This document shows positions 25,509 to 34,622 of a DNA stretch of 64,000 nucleotides, piece by piece. A program made the position numbers and the translations under genes. The notes under the pieces were generated by a model. That model was given only the letters and a program-made list of their open reading frames with translations, was not told where the DNA came from and did not search any database. The DNA is from Amycolatopsis anabasis (GTDB lineage: Bacteria; Actinomycetota; Actinomycetes; Mycobacteriales; Pseudonocardiaceae). The stretch is taken from positions 62,001 through 126,000 of the forward strand of contig NZ_VTHK01000024.1 of NCBI RefSeq assembly GCF_009765355.1, written 5' to 3'. Each line of letters begins with the position of its first letter. The first letter of the stretch is position 1.

Positions 25509-27479
25509 TCAGCGCAGCAACGTGTAGATGACCGCGTCCGGGTTGGCGTACTCGCGGCGCAGGAACGGCAGCCCGTCCAGATCCCGGATCCCCGGCGCGC
25601 GGATCATCTCCGGCTTGATCGAGCCGTGGCCGAGCAGCACGTGCCGCACGTTCAGCCGCTCGACCGCGGCCCGCACCTCGGGGTTCCGGTCGTACTCGCG
25701 GAAGTGGTTGGCCAGGTACGCGGCGTCCTTCGGCGGCACCCCCGGGTCGTAGCTCCCGGCGACCGGGCGGATGCCGGTGATCGCGTACAGCCACGCCGTG
25801 CCGTCCAGCCGGTCGTTGAGGACCTTCTCGCCCGGCACCGCGTACTTCTTCAGCTCCATCATCGCGGCGACCTCGTCCCGGGTCACCGGCACCTCGCGGT
25901 TCTCCGACCGGGGCCCGTTGTAGTAGGCGTAGGCCACGGCGGTCGCGTTCGCGGTGGTGTAGAAGCCGTTGGTGACCCCGCCCAGCGCGACCACGGTGAG
26001 CACCGCGGTGGCCAGGCCGAGGCGGGCCGAGGTACGCGGGTTCTCCTGGACCCAGGACCACTTGGACACCGCGCGCGCGAGCAGGCGCTGCATCTCGGCG
26101 AGCCCGTGCCCGGCGAGCAGGCACAGCGGGATCGCGGCCAGCGCCATCAGCCGGTACCGGTCGTTCCACCACGGCCGGGAGAACGCGATCACCCACGGGT
26201 TCGCGCCGTAGCAGGCGACCAGGACGAACAACCCGGACAGCCCGATCGCGGCCAGGCCGACCCAGCGCAGCGTGCCGAGCGTGCGCACCATGAAGATGCC
26301 GAACACCAGCAGCAGTGACAGCCACACCTGCGGGTGCTCCAGCACCTGGCGGAAGGTCAGCAGCTGGGCGACCGCGGAGGTCACCGGGATCTTCGACGCC
26401 CACGGCGTGTACGGGTAGCTGCCCGAGGTGAAGCCCAGCGCGCCGAGCAGGTGCGGTGCGGCGAGCAGCGCGGCGAGGACGCCGAACGGCAGTACCCGCA
26501 GGATGTCCTTCAGCGGTTTGCCCTCGCGCTGGAACCACCGCTGCAGCAGCTGCGGGACGCAGAACAGGATCGCGCCGAACAGCGCGCTGGAATGCGCGGC
26601 GAGCAGGCCGATCGCGGCCAGCGCCAGCACCGACCCGGTGTCCAGGCCCGGCCGGGTCAGGAACCGCTGCAGCGCGACCGCGCCCAGCGGGGTCAGCACG
26701 ATGCCGAGGGCGAACGGCAGCAGCCCGCTCGACACCGATTCGTACGCGCCGGTGGTGGCCGCGCCCGCGACGATCGCCGAACTGCCCGCGAGCACCGCCC
26801 GCCCGCCGAACTGGCGGACCAGGGCGACCAGGGACAGCGCGAAGATCCCGGCGATCGGCACGGTGATGCCGTTCAGCGTGGCCGGGATGCTCGCCCCGGA
26901 GATCGAGTACACCAGCGCGCCGACCAGGTGGTAGGCGTTCGGGTAGAACTGCGCGCCGCCCGGCTCGTAGTAGTTGATCGTGCTCATGCCGAACAGCGAG
27001 CCGTCGCCCGTTTCGGCGATGTAGCGGATGCCGTTGGCGTGGAACACGGTGTCCCAGCGCTGGAAGACCGCGCTCGCGCCCCCGGAGGCGTTCAGCACGA
27101 CGATGATCGAGAGCACGGTGGCCAGCGCGACGCACGCGCCGACCGCCAGATGTGCCCGCCCGGTCCACTCCGTCGGCGGCTGGTCCGGATCCTTCGAGTT
27201 CCATCCACGGGCCTGGCCCAGCCGGCGCAGGCCGTACGCGGCGGCGGCGAGCAGTGCCGTGCACGCGGCGGCGGTGGCCGGGTTGAACGGCAGCCCGATC
27301 AGCCCGAGCCACGGCCCGGCCAGGCCGATGGCCGTATAGGTGAGCAGCGGGGTCAGGCCGGCGAGCGCCCAGCCGCGCAGACCGGCGGCGACCCCGATGA
27401 GACCGCCGGGGACCACGAGCACGACCAGATAAACACTGATCGTGCTCAGGTAAGTCCAGAACGTGTCCGGTGTTGGCAC
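25509..27479 (-). CDS. DUF6541-type polytopic membrane protein, paralogue 3
   Basis: A 656-aa member of the same family as the genes at 16523 and 18568. It has the shared VFHANGIRYIAETGDGSLFG, FYPNAYHLVGALVYSI and FSRPWWNDRYRLMA segments and the tail FREYDRNPEVRAAVERLNVRH. The N-terminal helices and the position of the HANG loop after the first four helices are conserved. It is divergent from glf with only 78 bp between, which supports a cell-wall polysaccharide role. GT-C-like transferase or lipid-linked sugar handling is inferred. Confidence 0.8.
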   Translation of the reverse strand: MPTPDTFWTYLSTISVYLVVLVVPGGLIGVAAGLRGWALAGLTPLLTYTAIGLAGPWLGLIGLPFNPATAAACTALLAAAAYGLRRLGQARGWNSKDPDQPPTEWTGRAHLAVGACVALATVLSIIVVLNASGGASAVFQRWDTVFHANGIRYIAETGDGSLFGMSTINYYEPGGAQFYPNAYHLVGALVYSISGASIPATLNGITVPIAGIFALSLVALVRQFGGRAVLAGSSAIVAGAATTGAYESVSSGLLPFALGIVLTPLGAVALQRFLTRPGLDTGSVLALAAIGLLAAHSSALFGAILFCVPQLLQRWFQREGKPLKDILRVLPFGVLAALLAAPHLLGALGFTSGSYPYTPWASKIPVTSAVAQLLTFRQVLEHPQVWLSLLLVFGIFMVRTLGTLRWVGLAAIGLSGLFVLVACYGANPWVIAFSRPWWNDRYRLMALAAIPLCLLAGHGLAEMQRLLARAVSKWSWVQENPRTSARLGLATAVLTVVALGGVTNGFYTTANATAVAYAYYNGPRSENREVPVTRDEVAAMMELKKYAVPGEKVLNDRLDGTAWLYAITGIRPVAGSYDPGVPPKDAAYLANHFREYDRNPEVRAAVERLNVRHVLLGHGSIKPEMIRAPGIRDLDGLPFLRREYANPDAVIYTLLR

Positions 27480-27557
27480 GGCTACCTACAAGTCGTCAGT
27501 CGCGAAAACGAATGGGCGGTGCGGTCCGCGCGGGGCACGTGGGTACCCTGAGCGCCC

Positions 27558-28781
27558 GTGAGCGCGCACACGAACCCCCCAAAGATTACTGAAGACGATT
27601 TCGCCGGTTACGACCTGATCGTAGTTGGCTCCGGTTTCTTCGGTCTGACCGTGGCCGAACGGGCCGCCAGCCAGCTCGGAAAGCGGGTCCTCGTGCTGGA
27701 ACGGCGGAGCCACCTCGGTGGCAACGCCTACTCCGAGGCCGAGCCGGAGACCGGGATCGAGGTGCACAGGTACGGGGCGCACCTGTTCCACACCTCCAAC
27801 AAGCGCGTGTGGGACTACGTCACCCAGTTCACCGAGTTCACCGATTACCAGCACCGGGTGTTCGCCAAGTATCAAGGTCAGGTCTATCCGCTCCCGATGA
27901 ACTTGGCGATGATCAACCAGTTCTTCGGTAAGTCGCACACTCCCGACGAGGCGCGCGCGCTGATCGCCGAACAGGCCAGCGAAATCGACACGAAGGACGC
28001 GCAGAACCTCGAGGAGAAGGCGATCTCACTGATCGGCCGACCGCTTTACGAAGCGTTCATTCGGGGTTACACCGCGAAACAATGGCAGACCGATCCGAAG
28101 GAACTGTCGCCTTCGATCATCACCCGGCTGCCGGTGCGCTACACCTTCAACAACCGGTACTTCAGCGACACCTACGAGGGCCTGCCGGTCGACGGGTACA
28201 CCGCGTGGCTGGAGAAGATGGCCGACCACGAGAACATCGAGGTGCGGCTGAACGTCGACTACTTCGACGTGCGCGCCGCGATCCCGGCCGGGACGCCCAC
28301 CGTGTACACCGGCCCGCTGGACCGGTACTTCGACTACTCGCAGGGCCGCCTGGGCTGGCGCACGCTCGACTTCGAGCAGGAGGTCGTGGCCACCGGTGAC
28401 TACCAGGGCACCTCGGTGATGAACTACAGCGACCAGGAAGTGCCCTACACCCGGATCCACGAGTTCCGGCACTTCCACCCGGAGCGGGAGTACCCGACCG
28501 ACAAGACGGTCATCGTGCGGGAGTACTCGCGGTCGGCCAAGGACGACGACGAGCCGTACTACCCGATCAACACCCCGGAGAACCGGGACAAGCTCGAGCG
28601 CTACCGCGAGCTGGCGAAGACCGAGGCGCGCGAGCGCAACGTGCTCTTCGGCGGCCGCCTGGGCACCTACAAGTACCTGGACATGCACATGGCGATCGGC
28701 TCGGCGCTGTCCGCGTTCGACAACAAGATCGCCCCGCACCTGACCGACGGCGCGCCCCTGGACGGATCCCTCGATGGCTGA
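27558..28781 (+). CDS. glf: UDP-galactopyranose mutase
   Basis: A 407-aa flavoenzyme that converts UDP-galactopyranose to UDP-galactofuranose, the precursor of arabinogalactan. The FAD loop GSGFFG is at residues 24-29, followed by LERRSHLGGNAYSEAEPETG and the substrate region HRYGAHLFHTSNKRVWDYV. FIRGYTAKQWQTDPKEL and the C-terminal FGGRLGTYKYLDMHMAIGSAL are diagnostic. The GTG start is eight bases after TACCCT, so the mRNA is probably leaderless. It overlaps the PAP2 gene by eight bases and leads the glf-pap2-ubiA operon, as in mycobacteria but without glfT2. Confidence 0.97.
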   Translation: MSAHTNPPKITEDDFAGYDLIVVGSGFFGLTVAERAASQLGKRVLVLERRSHLGGNAYSEAEPETGIEVHRYGAHLFHTSNKRVWDYVTQFTEFTDYQHRVFAKYQGQVYPLPMNLAMINQFFGKSHTPDEARALIAEQASEIDTKDAQNLEEKAISLIGRPLYEAFIRGYTAKQWQTDPKELSPSIITRLPVRYTFNNRYFSDTYEGLPVDGYTAWLEKMADHENIEVRLNVDYFDVRAAIPAGTPTVYTGPLDRYFDYSQGRLGWRTLDFEQEVVATGDYQGTSVMNYSDQEVPYTRIHEFRHFHPEREYPTDKTVIVREYSRSAKDDDEPYYPINTPENRDKLERYRELAKTEARERNVLFGGRLGTYKYLDMHMAIGSALSAFDNKIAPHLTDGAPLDGSLDG

Positions 28782-29346
28782 GCCCTACCTCCTCGACGGG
28801 GTCGTGAGTGAAAAGGCTAGCCACTCACGACCCACCCCCACCGGCGAGGTCGCCCTGCTGGCCAAGGTCCAGGGCGCCATCGCCCGCCCGGTCACCGTCA
28901 AGGCGGCCCGCGGGCTGTCCCACTTCGGCGAGCACAGCGCGGGCTGGTTCGCCGCCGGGCTGCTCGGCGCGGCGCTGGACAAGCCCCGCCGCCGCGAGTG
29001 GGTCACCGCGGCCTTCGGAGTGGTCGGCGCGCACGCCGCCTCGATCGCGGTGAAACGGGTCGTGCGGCGCCCCCGGCCGGACGACCCGAGTGTCCAGGTC
29101 CTGGTCGGCACCCCGAGCCGACTGAGCTTCCCGTCCTCGCACGCCACCTCCACGACCGCGGCGGCGGTGGTGTACTCGGGATTGACCGGGCGTAACCTGG
29201 TGCCCGCCCTGGTCCCGCCGATGCTGGCCTCCCGGCTCGTGCTCGGCGTGCATTACCCGACCGACGTTCTCGCCGGAGCGGTGCTCGGCGGGGTGGTCGG
29301 CGGCGTGGTCCGACGACTGATGAAACGCGACAAGCGGAGCCGGTAG
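28774..29346 (+). CDS. PAP2-family phosphatase, probable decaprenylphosphoryl-5-phosphoribose phosphatase
   Basis: A 190-aa membrane phosphatase. The three PAP2 motifs are KRVVRRPRPDD (Lys94-Pro102), PSSHA (120-124) and SRLVLGVHYPTD (Arg154, His160, Asp164). In mycobacteria the homologue sits between glf/glfT2 and ubiA (Rv3807c) and is proposed to remove the 5-phosphate from decaprenylphosphoryl-ribose phosphate before DprE1/DprE2 act. ATG 28774 overlaps the glf stop. The N-terminal 25 residues are partly encoded by the palindrome at 28799; conserved sequence begins at about residue 25 (EVALLAKVQ). Confidence 0.88.
   Translation: MAEPYLLDGVVSEKASHSRPTPTGEVALLAKVQGAIARPVTVKAARGLSHFGEHSAGWFAAGLLGAALDKPRRREWVTAAFGVVGAHAASIAVKRVVRRPRPDDPSVQVLVGTPSRLSFPSSHATSTTAAAVVYSGLTGRNLVPALVPPMLASRLVLGVHYPTDVLAGAVLGGVVGGVVRRLMKRDKRSR
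28799..28833. repeat. Palindrome (type C) inside the 5' end of the PAP2 gene
   Basis: Perfect 12-bp arms GGGTCGTGAGTG and CACTCACGACCC with an 11-nt loop. It begins 18 bp after the glf stop codon and is read in frame by the PAP2 gene if that starts at 28774. Like the type B cassettes it has a GTGAG edge. It could attenuate glf read-through or hide a downstream start. Confidence 0.8.
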
Positions 29347-30350
29347 TGAGCGAAACCTCCAACAAGACCGCGACCAGTCCCACCGATTCGGCCGAACCGG
29401 ACACTTCCGGCGCCCAGCCCGCGGAGGAACAACCGGCCGCGGCCGAGGTGGAGGCTCCCGCACCCCAGAGAGGCCCGGTCCGGACCGCGCTGGGCGTGCT
29501 GAAGACGGCCCGGCCCCGCCAGTGGGTGAAGAACGTCCTGGTCCTGGCCGCGCCCTTCACCGGTGGCCACATCGGCAACACCACGGTGCTGTTCGACGCC
29601 CTGGTCGCCTTCGTGGCCTTCTCGCTGGTCGCGTCCTCGATCTACCTGATCAACGACGCGATCGACGTCGAGGCGGACCGGGCGCACCCGACCAAGCGCA
29701 ACCGGCCGATCGCGGCCGGGATCGTGCCCGTGCCGCTGGCCTACGGCGCCGCGGTGGCGTTCTTCCTCGGCGGGATGGCGATCGGTCTGCTGGCCAACTG
29801 GCAGCTGCTGATCGTGCTCGCGGTGTACGAGGTGGTGCAGCTCGGCTACTGCTTCGGCCTGAAGCACCAGCCGGTCATCGACCTGGCGATCGTCGGCTCG
29901 GGCTTCCTGATGCGCGCGATCGCCGGTGGCGCGGCGGCGGGGATCACGCTGTCCCAGTGGTTCCTGCTGATCACCGCGTTCGGCTCGCTGTTCCTGGTGG
30001 CCGGGAAGCGGTACGCGGAGATCATGCTGTTCGAGCGGACCGGGGCGAAGATCCGGTCGTCGCTCAAGAAGTACTCGGCGAGCTACCTGCGGTTCGTGTG
30101 GGCGACCTCGTCGGCGATCACGATCATGACCTACGGCCTGTGGGCGTTCGAACTGCGCGAGCGGACCGAGGGTTCGATCTGGCCGGTGATCTCGATGATC
30201 CCGTTCGTGATCGCGATCCTGCGGGTCGCGGTCGACGTGGACGGCGGCAAGGGCGGCGAACCGGAGGAGATCGTCCTCCGGGACCGCGTGCTCCAGCTGC
30301 TCGGCGTCCTCTGGCTCGCCACCCTGGTCGTCGCCTACTACACCCAGTAA
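29346..30350 (+). CDS. ubiA: Decaprenyl-phosphate phosphoribosyltransferase (UbiA family)
   Basis: A 334-aa integral membrane prenyltransferase-fold enzyme that joins phosphoribosyl pyrophosphate to decaprenyl phosphate, the first step to the arabinan donor. The acidic motif NDAIDVEADRAHPTKRNRP (Asp104, Asp107, Asp111) and RPRQWVKN near residue 56 match the Rv3806c family; a second conserved stretch is FGSLFLVAGKRYAE. The first 40 residues are acidic, Pro/Ala-rich and probably disordered. The GTG start overlaps the PAP2 stop, completing the glf-pap2-ubiA operon. A type A and a type B cassette follow it. Confidence 0.93.
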   Translation: MSETSNKTATSPTDSAEPDTSGAQPAEEQPAAAEVEAPAPQRGPVRTALGVLKTARPRQWVKNVLVLAAPFTGGHIGNTTVLFDALVAFVAFSLVASSIYLINDAIDVEADRAHPTKRNRPIAAGIVPVPLAYGAAVAFFLGGMAIGLLANWQLLIVLAVYEVVQLGYCFGLKHQPVIDLAIVGSGFLMRAIAGGAAAGITLSQWFLLITAFGSLFLVAGKRYAEIMLFERTGAKIRSSLKKYSASYLRFVWATSSAITIMTYGLWAFELRERTEGSIWPVISMIPFVIAILRVAVDVDGGKGGEPEEIVLRDRVLQLLGVLWLATLVVAYYTQ

Positions 30351-30367
30351 TCCCGGCTCTTCGTTTC

Positions 30368-30416
30368 CATGAGGGGACCCCTCCGGACAGATTCCGTCTG
30401 GAGGGGTCCCCTCATG
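30368..30416. repeat. Palindromic cassette type A, copy 2 (inverted orientation)
   Basis: A 49-bp repeat with the same arms as copies 1 and 3 (GAGGGGACCCCTCC) and CATG at both ends. Its asymmetric positions match the other copies only after reverse complementing, so it lies in the opposite orientation. It starts 18 bp after ubiA, in the convergent gap before the emb-like gene. Confidence 0.9.
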
Positions 30417-30449
30417 ACATCCGGAGCCCGGGCCACCGCGACGGCTCGG

Positions 30450-30528
30450 CAGGAAGGGACCTTCGCTCCGGCGAGACGTGAGCGAGGGACCTTTACTCCA
30501 CTAGAACATGAGTAAAGGTCCCTTCCTC
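30450..30528. repeat. Palindromic cassette type B, copy 2
   Basis: The core arms GGGACCTTTACTC (30486-30498) and GAGTAAAGGTCCC (30510-30522) enclose 11 nt. A leading arm AGGAAGGGACCTT (30451-30463) can pair instead with the far end AAGGTCCCTTCCT, and CGCTC with GAGCG. At least two exclusive folds are therefore possible, as in copy 1 at 23451. It lies between the convergent ubiA and emb-like genes, next to a type A copy. Confidence 0.88.
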
Positions 30529-30565
30529 CCGGTTCCGTGCGGGTTGGCGGGGGCGCGGCCAGGGG

Positions 30566-33520
30566 CTAGCCGACGGGCGGGCCGCCCGCCAGGCTGCTGA
30601 CCGGGCGGGTGGTGCGCGTGGTGCGGATGCCCCGCTCGGTCACCGTGTAGTCCAGCCGGAACACCGTCACCGGCTCCTGGAGCAGCTTGTCCCCGCGCAG
30701 GTAGGTCGGCACCTCGCGGGAGTTCGCCAGCTGCACCAGCGGCGCGTAGGGGCCGCCGGAGGCCGGGTCGTAGGCCATCCCGGCCAGTTCCCGGTCGGCG
30801 CCCGGCGCGAACCGGTACTTCACCTGCTGCACCTTCCCGTCCGCGAGCGACGCGGGCCGCCGGCACGGCAGCACGAACGCGTTCGGCCAGTCCACGGCGA
30901 CGGGTTCGTCGATCGGCACCAGCCGGGTGGTCGGCACCAGCACCGGCAGCCGCGGCGCGCTCACCGCGACCCAGTTCCCGACGCCGTCGTAGTTCGCCAC
31001 CACGCGCACCCGCTCCGCGCCGGGCGCCTGGGCCGGGTCGAGCCGGGCGTCTTCCCACGCGCCGTCGGTGCCCGCGTCGACGTCCTGGGCGCCCGCGGGG
31101 GAGCCGTCGGCGCGCGCGTACTCGATCCGCAGGCTGGTCGTACCGGAGCCCGCACGCGCCACGACCAGCGGCGGGGCGTCCGGCGCGCTCGCCCCGGGCG
31201 GCAGCGCGTACCAGGGCGAGGTGAGCGCCCCGGACACGCTCGGGACTTGGTAGCTGCCCCACACCGGGTGCGCCGCGTCCGAGCCGTAGGGTGCCGGGGG
31301 AGCGGACGGGAAGCCCGCGTTCGGGAGGAACCCGGCCAGCCGGGCGGGTTCGGCGGACACCGGCCGCAGCACCCCGGCGCCCCGGTCGGGTTCCGCGCCG
31401 AGCCAGTCCTCCAGCCCGCACGTGCGCCCGGTGAGCGAGGCCAGGTTCGCGCGGCCGATCGTGTAGGTGTCCCAGCGCTTGGCCACCGCCTGCACCATCG
31501 AACCGACCTCCAGCAGCACGGTGGCCACGGTGACCAGCACGAGCAGGCTCCCCGCGGACGGCAGCCACCGCACCGCGCGCTGGTCCGCCGGCCGGTCGCC
31601 CGCGTGCCGCCAGGTGCCGACCAGCCCACCGGCCACGGCGAGCAGCACGCCCCCGGCGAGCACCAGGTTGGCCACCGAGAACCCGGCGACCGACGGGTTG
31701 TCCCGCGTCCACAGCACGCCCAGGCCGGAGATGTACCACCAGCGGTCCGGGGCCGACAGGGCCAGCGCGACGACCGCGGCGAGCACGGCGACGGTGACCG
31801 AACGCGCCCACACCGCGCGCAGCGCGCCGCGGGCGATGGTGTGCACGACCACGGTGATGAGCAGCACGCCGAACCCGGCGAGCGCGCCGAAGTGGTGCGT
31901 CCACTTGGTCGGCGTGAACATCAGCGCCACCAGGTAAAGCGCGCTGCAGATGGCCAGCCGCCGGTTCGCCGCGGCGGCCAGGCCCGGGGTGCGCCGGTAG
32001 AGCAGCAGCGCGGCCAGGGCGACCAGGCAGAACAGCATGAGCAGGATCGGGACCCGCCGGTTCAGCGCACCCTCGACCACGGTCGGGTCGAGGAGCGTGG
32101 TGTACCGGGTGATCTCCTTCTGCCATTCGTACGACGGCCCGATCTGGGTGCGGATCCGGGTCGCTTCGAGCACGGTGCTCAGCGTCTGGTCGTAGAACAT
32201 GAACAGCAGCGCGCTGCCGCCGGTCGCGAACAGCAGCCCGATCAGCGGCGGCCAGGTGAAGTCGCGGCGGCGGCGCAGCAGCCGCAGGACCCCGCCGATC
32301 GCGGCGACGAACGGCAGGAACGCGGCGACGCCGGTCGGGGTGACCGCGACCGTGGCGCCGGCGACCACGATCCCGATCGCGAGCGGGGCCACCGCGTTGG
32401 TCGCCAGCGCGCGTTCGACCAGCGCGAACACCACCAGCGAACCGAGCACGATCCACGGTTCCGGCCGGACGCCGATGTTCAGCGGCAGGTACCAGAGCAG
32501 GAAGACCGCGGCGCACACCCAGCGGGTCCACGCCGTCGGGCGGGCGATCAGCCGGGGCAGCAGGAGCCGGTCCAGCAGGATCCAGCACACCAGCCCGATC
32601 ACCACCGAGGGCAGCCGCAGCCACACCTCGTGCGCGCTGATCCCGGCGAGCAGCCGGTAGACCTCGTAGAACCAGCCGAACGGCGCCTCCGGCGCGTTGA
32701 ACCAGCGGAAGTAGTTGCCGACGAACCCGGCGTCCGCGCGGGACTTCAGCATGCTGACGATGTAGCCGTCGTCCACGGTCAGCGGCCCGATGACCGACCA
32801 GCCGAACAGGACCACGGTCACCACCAGATCCGCCGGGCGCGGCCGCCACCAGCGCCGCGGCAGCACCCGGGCGCGCCGGGTGAACCGGGCGTCCCAGCGG
32901 ATCGTCAGGACCAGCAGCGCGAGCAGGCTCAGCGCGGCGAGGATCCCGAAGAAGATCTTGAGCACGCTCGCGTCGGTGTCGAACCGGGTGTCGGCGACCA
33001 CGCTCACGTGCAGGGAGGGGTTCGGCGACTCGGTGAACAGGCCGCTCACGATCGGCCTTTGTGGATGGTGCGCGACCGGCTGACCGTCCACTTCGACCGT
33101 GGTGCCCCCGGCGTCCACGTGGACGCGCCAGGCGCACGCCCCGCCGAGCGGGCGCTTCGCCACTTCGGTGGAACCGACCTTCACCACCGCGGAACCGCTT
33201 TCCGCGCGCACGGTGAGTTCGGGCCCGCCGAGCTTTTCCCCGGTCTGCCCGGCCGGGGGCGTGCTGGCCAGGATCAGCCCGTCGCGCGGTTGCGGGCAGT
33301 CGAAGTTCGCGTCGAATCTCTCGGGCTGGTAAGGAAAAAGCGGGAGCGCGGTGCTCTGCGGTCCCGGTGCGGACGGCCATTCGTAGGTCGTCACGTGTTG
33401 TTCGGCCGGTGCGAGCACGAACAACACGGCGGCCACCGCGGAGAGCAGCCCGAGCCCGGCGCTGCCCCAGCGCCGGAGGCCGGTCATGCGGCTGGACGAG
33501 TCGGGGGAAACTGTGCGCAC
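30566..33520 (-). CDS. Emb-family arabinosyltransferase (GT53)
   Basis: A polytopic GT-C enzyme of about 984 aa that uses decaprenylphosphoryl-arabinose to extend arabinan; EmbA/B/C are the ethambutol targets in mycobacteria. After one N-terminal helix comes an extracytoplasmic domain, then the signature PLTVDDGYIVSMLKSRADAG with the catalytic DD, many helices (YLPLNIGVRPEPWIVLGSL) and a C-terminal carbohydrate-binding tail. Only one such gene is present here, so EmbA, B or C cannot be assigned. GTG 33520 lies eight bases after TAGGGT and suits a leaderless start; ATG 33487 is the alternative. The frame up to 33625 lacks support. Confidence 0.9.
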   Translation of the reverse strand: MRTVSPDSSSRMTGLRRWGSAGLGLLSAVAAVLFVLAPAEQHVTTYEWPSAPGPQSTALPLFPYQPERFDANFDCPQPRDGLILASTPPAGQTGEKLGGPELTVRAESGSAVVKVGSTEVAKRPLGGACAWRVHVDAGGTTVEVDGQPVAHHPQRPIVSGLFTESPNPSLHVSVVADTRFDTDASVLKIFFGILAALSLLALLVLTIRWDARFTRRARVLPRRWWRPRPADLVVTVVLFGWSVIGPLTVDDGYIVSMLKSRADAGFVGNYFRWFNAPEAPFGWFYEVYRLLAGISAHEVWLRLPSVVIGLVCWILLDRLLLPRLIARPTAWTRWVCAAVFLLWYLPLNIGVRPEPWIVLGSLVVFALVERALATNAVAPLAIGIVVAGATVAVTPTGVAAFLPFVAAIGGVLRLLRRRRDFTWPPLIGLLFATGGSALLFMFYDQTLSTVLEATRIRTQIGPSYEWQKEITRYTTLLDPTVVEGALNRRVPILLMLFCLVALAALLLYRRTPGLAAAANRRLAICSALYLVALMFTPTKWTHHFGALAGFGVLLITVVVHTIARGALRAVWARSVTVAVLAAVVALALSAPDRWWYISGLGVLWTRDNPSVAGFSVANLVLAGGVLLAVAGGLVGTWRHAGDRPADQRAVRWLPSAGSLLVLVTVATVLLEVGSMVQAVAKRWDTYTIGRANLASLTGRTCGLEDWLGAEPDRGAGVLRPVSAEPARLAGFLPNAGFPSAPPAPYGSDAAHPVWGSYQVPSVSGALTSPWYALPPGASAPDAPPLVVARAGSGTTSLRIEYARADGSPAGAQDVDAGTDGAWEDARLDPAQAPGAERVRVVANYDGVGNWVAVSAPRLPVLVPTTRLVPIDEPVAVDWPNAFVLPCRRPASLADGKVQQVKYRFAPGADRELAGMAYDPASGGPYAPLVQLANSREVPTYLRGDKLLQEPVTVFRLDYTVTERGIRTTRTTRPVSSLAGGPPVG

Positions 33521-33706
33521 CGCATGCACCCTAGTTGAGGTCGATCTTGTCGCCCGACGCCCGGCGGCCCGGCAGTGGTACTGCTTACCCAAGTTTGACC
33601 GCCCGTTAACGTCCGTCGCCGGCACGAAAGGCGGTTCCCGCGAAGGTGTGTTTGGATATCACGCAAAGTAGGCAACTGAACAGGCAGTCGGGGAAGTGGG
33701 GACGCC

Positions 33707-34597
33707 GTGCGCTATCCCGCGTTCCGTCGGGGCACCTTCGCGCTGGTCGGCGGTGTTCTGCACGAAGCTTCGTACACCGGTGGCGACACCGTGCACCTGA
33801 ACTCGCCGCAGGCGGAGAACCCGGATCCGGAGTTGTTCTCCTGGAACGACGAATACGCTCAGTGGTGCGGGCGGATCGCGGCGGACCGGTGCGTCCGGGT
33901 GTATTCCGTGGACGTTTACGCGCAGTACCGCGGGCACAGCGTGCTGATCGAGAACATCGGTGACACCGGGCTCGCGGGCGTCCGGTACGCGGAATGGGAC
34001 CCGGCCTGGGCCACCGGAAACGGCTTCATCCAGCAGAACCGGTACGAGTTCCGCAAGAAGATCCCGATCACCGAGCTGAGCGGGTACTACGAGCGGCAAC
34101 GGGATCTGCTGTTCGACCGCTGGGTGGAACGGCGGTTCGCGCGCCGGTCGCCCGCCCCCGCGCCGGACGACCGCCCGCGGTCGGGAATTCTCGCCACGGT
34201 TTCCGGAGCCGAGTACCCGGCCCGGTATCCGGTGGGCGGCCGGATCGTCCTTTCCGTTTCCGGCGCGGACAATCCCGACCCCGCCTTGTTTTCCCAGGGC
34301 CCGGACAGTCGCATGTGGACAGCCGAGGTCCCGGTCGGCCGCTGTGCGCGGCTCGCCGAGGTGACCACCCGCGCCGAGTACCGCGGACATCCCTGCCAGG
34401 TGGACGAAATCGACTCGGACGGCACGGTTTCCCTGCTGCACCTCGGCAAGGCGGAGAAGGCCGCCGAGGACGGGTTCACCCACGGCGCGGACGGCCGGTG
34501 GACGAAGTCCGTGCCCGTCTTCGATCTTGCCCGCTACCACGAGCACCACGTGGACCTGCTGTTCGACGATTGGGCGCGCGGAGCCGGTAAACTCTGA
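33707..34597 (+). CDS. Unknown protein with two tandem homologous domains
   Basis: A 296-aa soluble protein; no family recognised. Residues about 2-142 and 163-292 are duplicates: YTGGDTVHLNSPQAENPDPELF matches YPVGGRIVLSVSGADNPDPALF in part; VYAQYRGHSVLIENIGDTG matches TRAEYRGHPCQVDEIDSDG; ELSGYYERQRDLLFDRW matches DLARYHEHHVDLLFDDW. A Pro/Arg-rich linker joins them. There is no signal peptide or membrane segment. It starts at GTG 33707 and lies 25 bp upstream of a membrane protein gene, probably co-transcribed. It may bind a ligand as a two-lobed protein; this is inference only. Confidence 0.75.
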   Translation: MRYPAFRRGTFALVGGVLHEASYTGGDTVHLNSPQAENPDPELFSWNDEYAQWCGRIAADRCVRVYSVDVYAQYRGHSVLIENIGDTGLAGVRYAEWDPAWATGNGFIQQNRYEFRKKIPITELSGYYERQRDLLFDRWVERRFARRSPAPAPDDRPRSGILATVSGAEYPARYPVGGRIVLSVSGADNPDPALFSQGPDSRMWTAEVPVGRCARLAEVTTRAEYRGHPCQVDEIDSDGTVSLLHLGKAEKAAEDGFTHGADGRWTKSVPVFDLARYHEHHVDLLFDDWARGAGKL

Positions 34598-34622
34598 CCC
34601 GACCACCGGGGGTTGGGGGACT

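Noticed and set aside
30501..33380. Minus-strand 959-codon frame overlapping the emb-like gene
   Set aside because: It is out of frame with the clear Emb homologue, is extremely Arg-rich and shows no domain.
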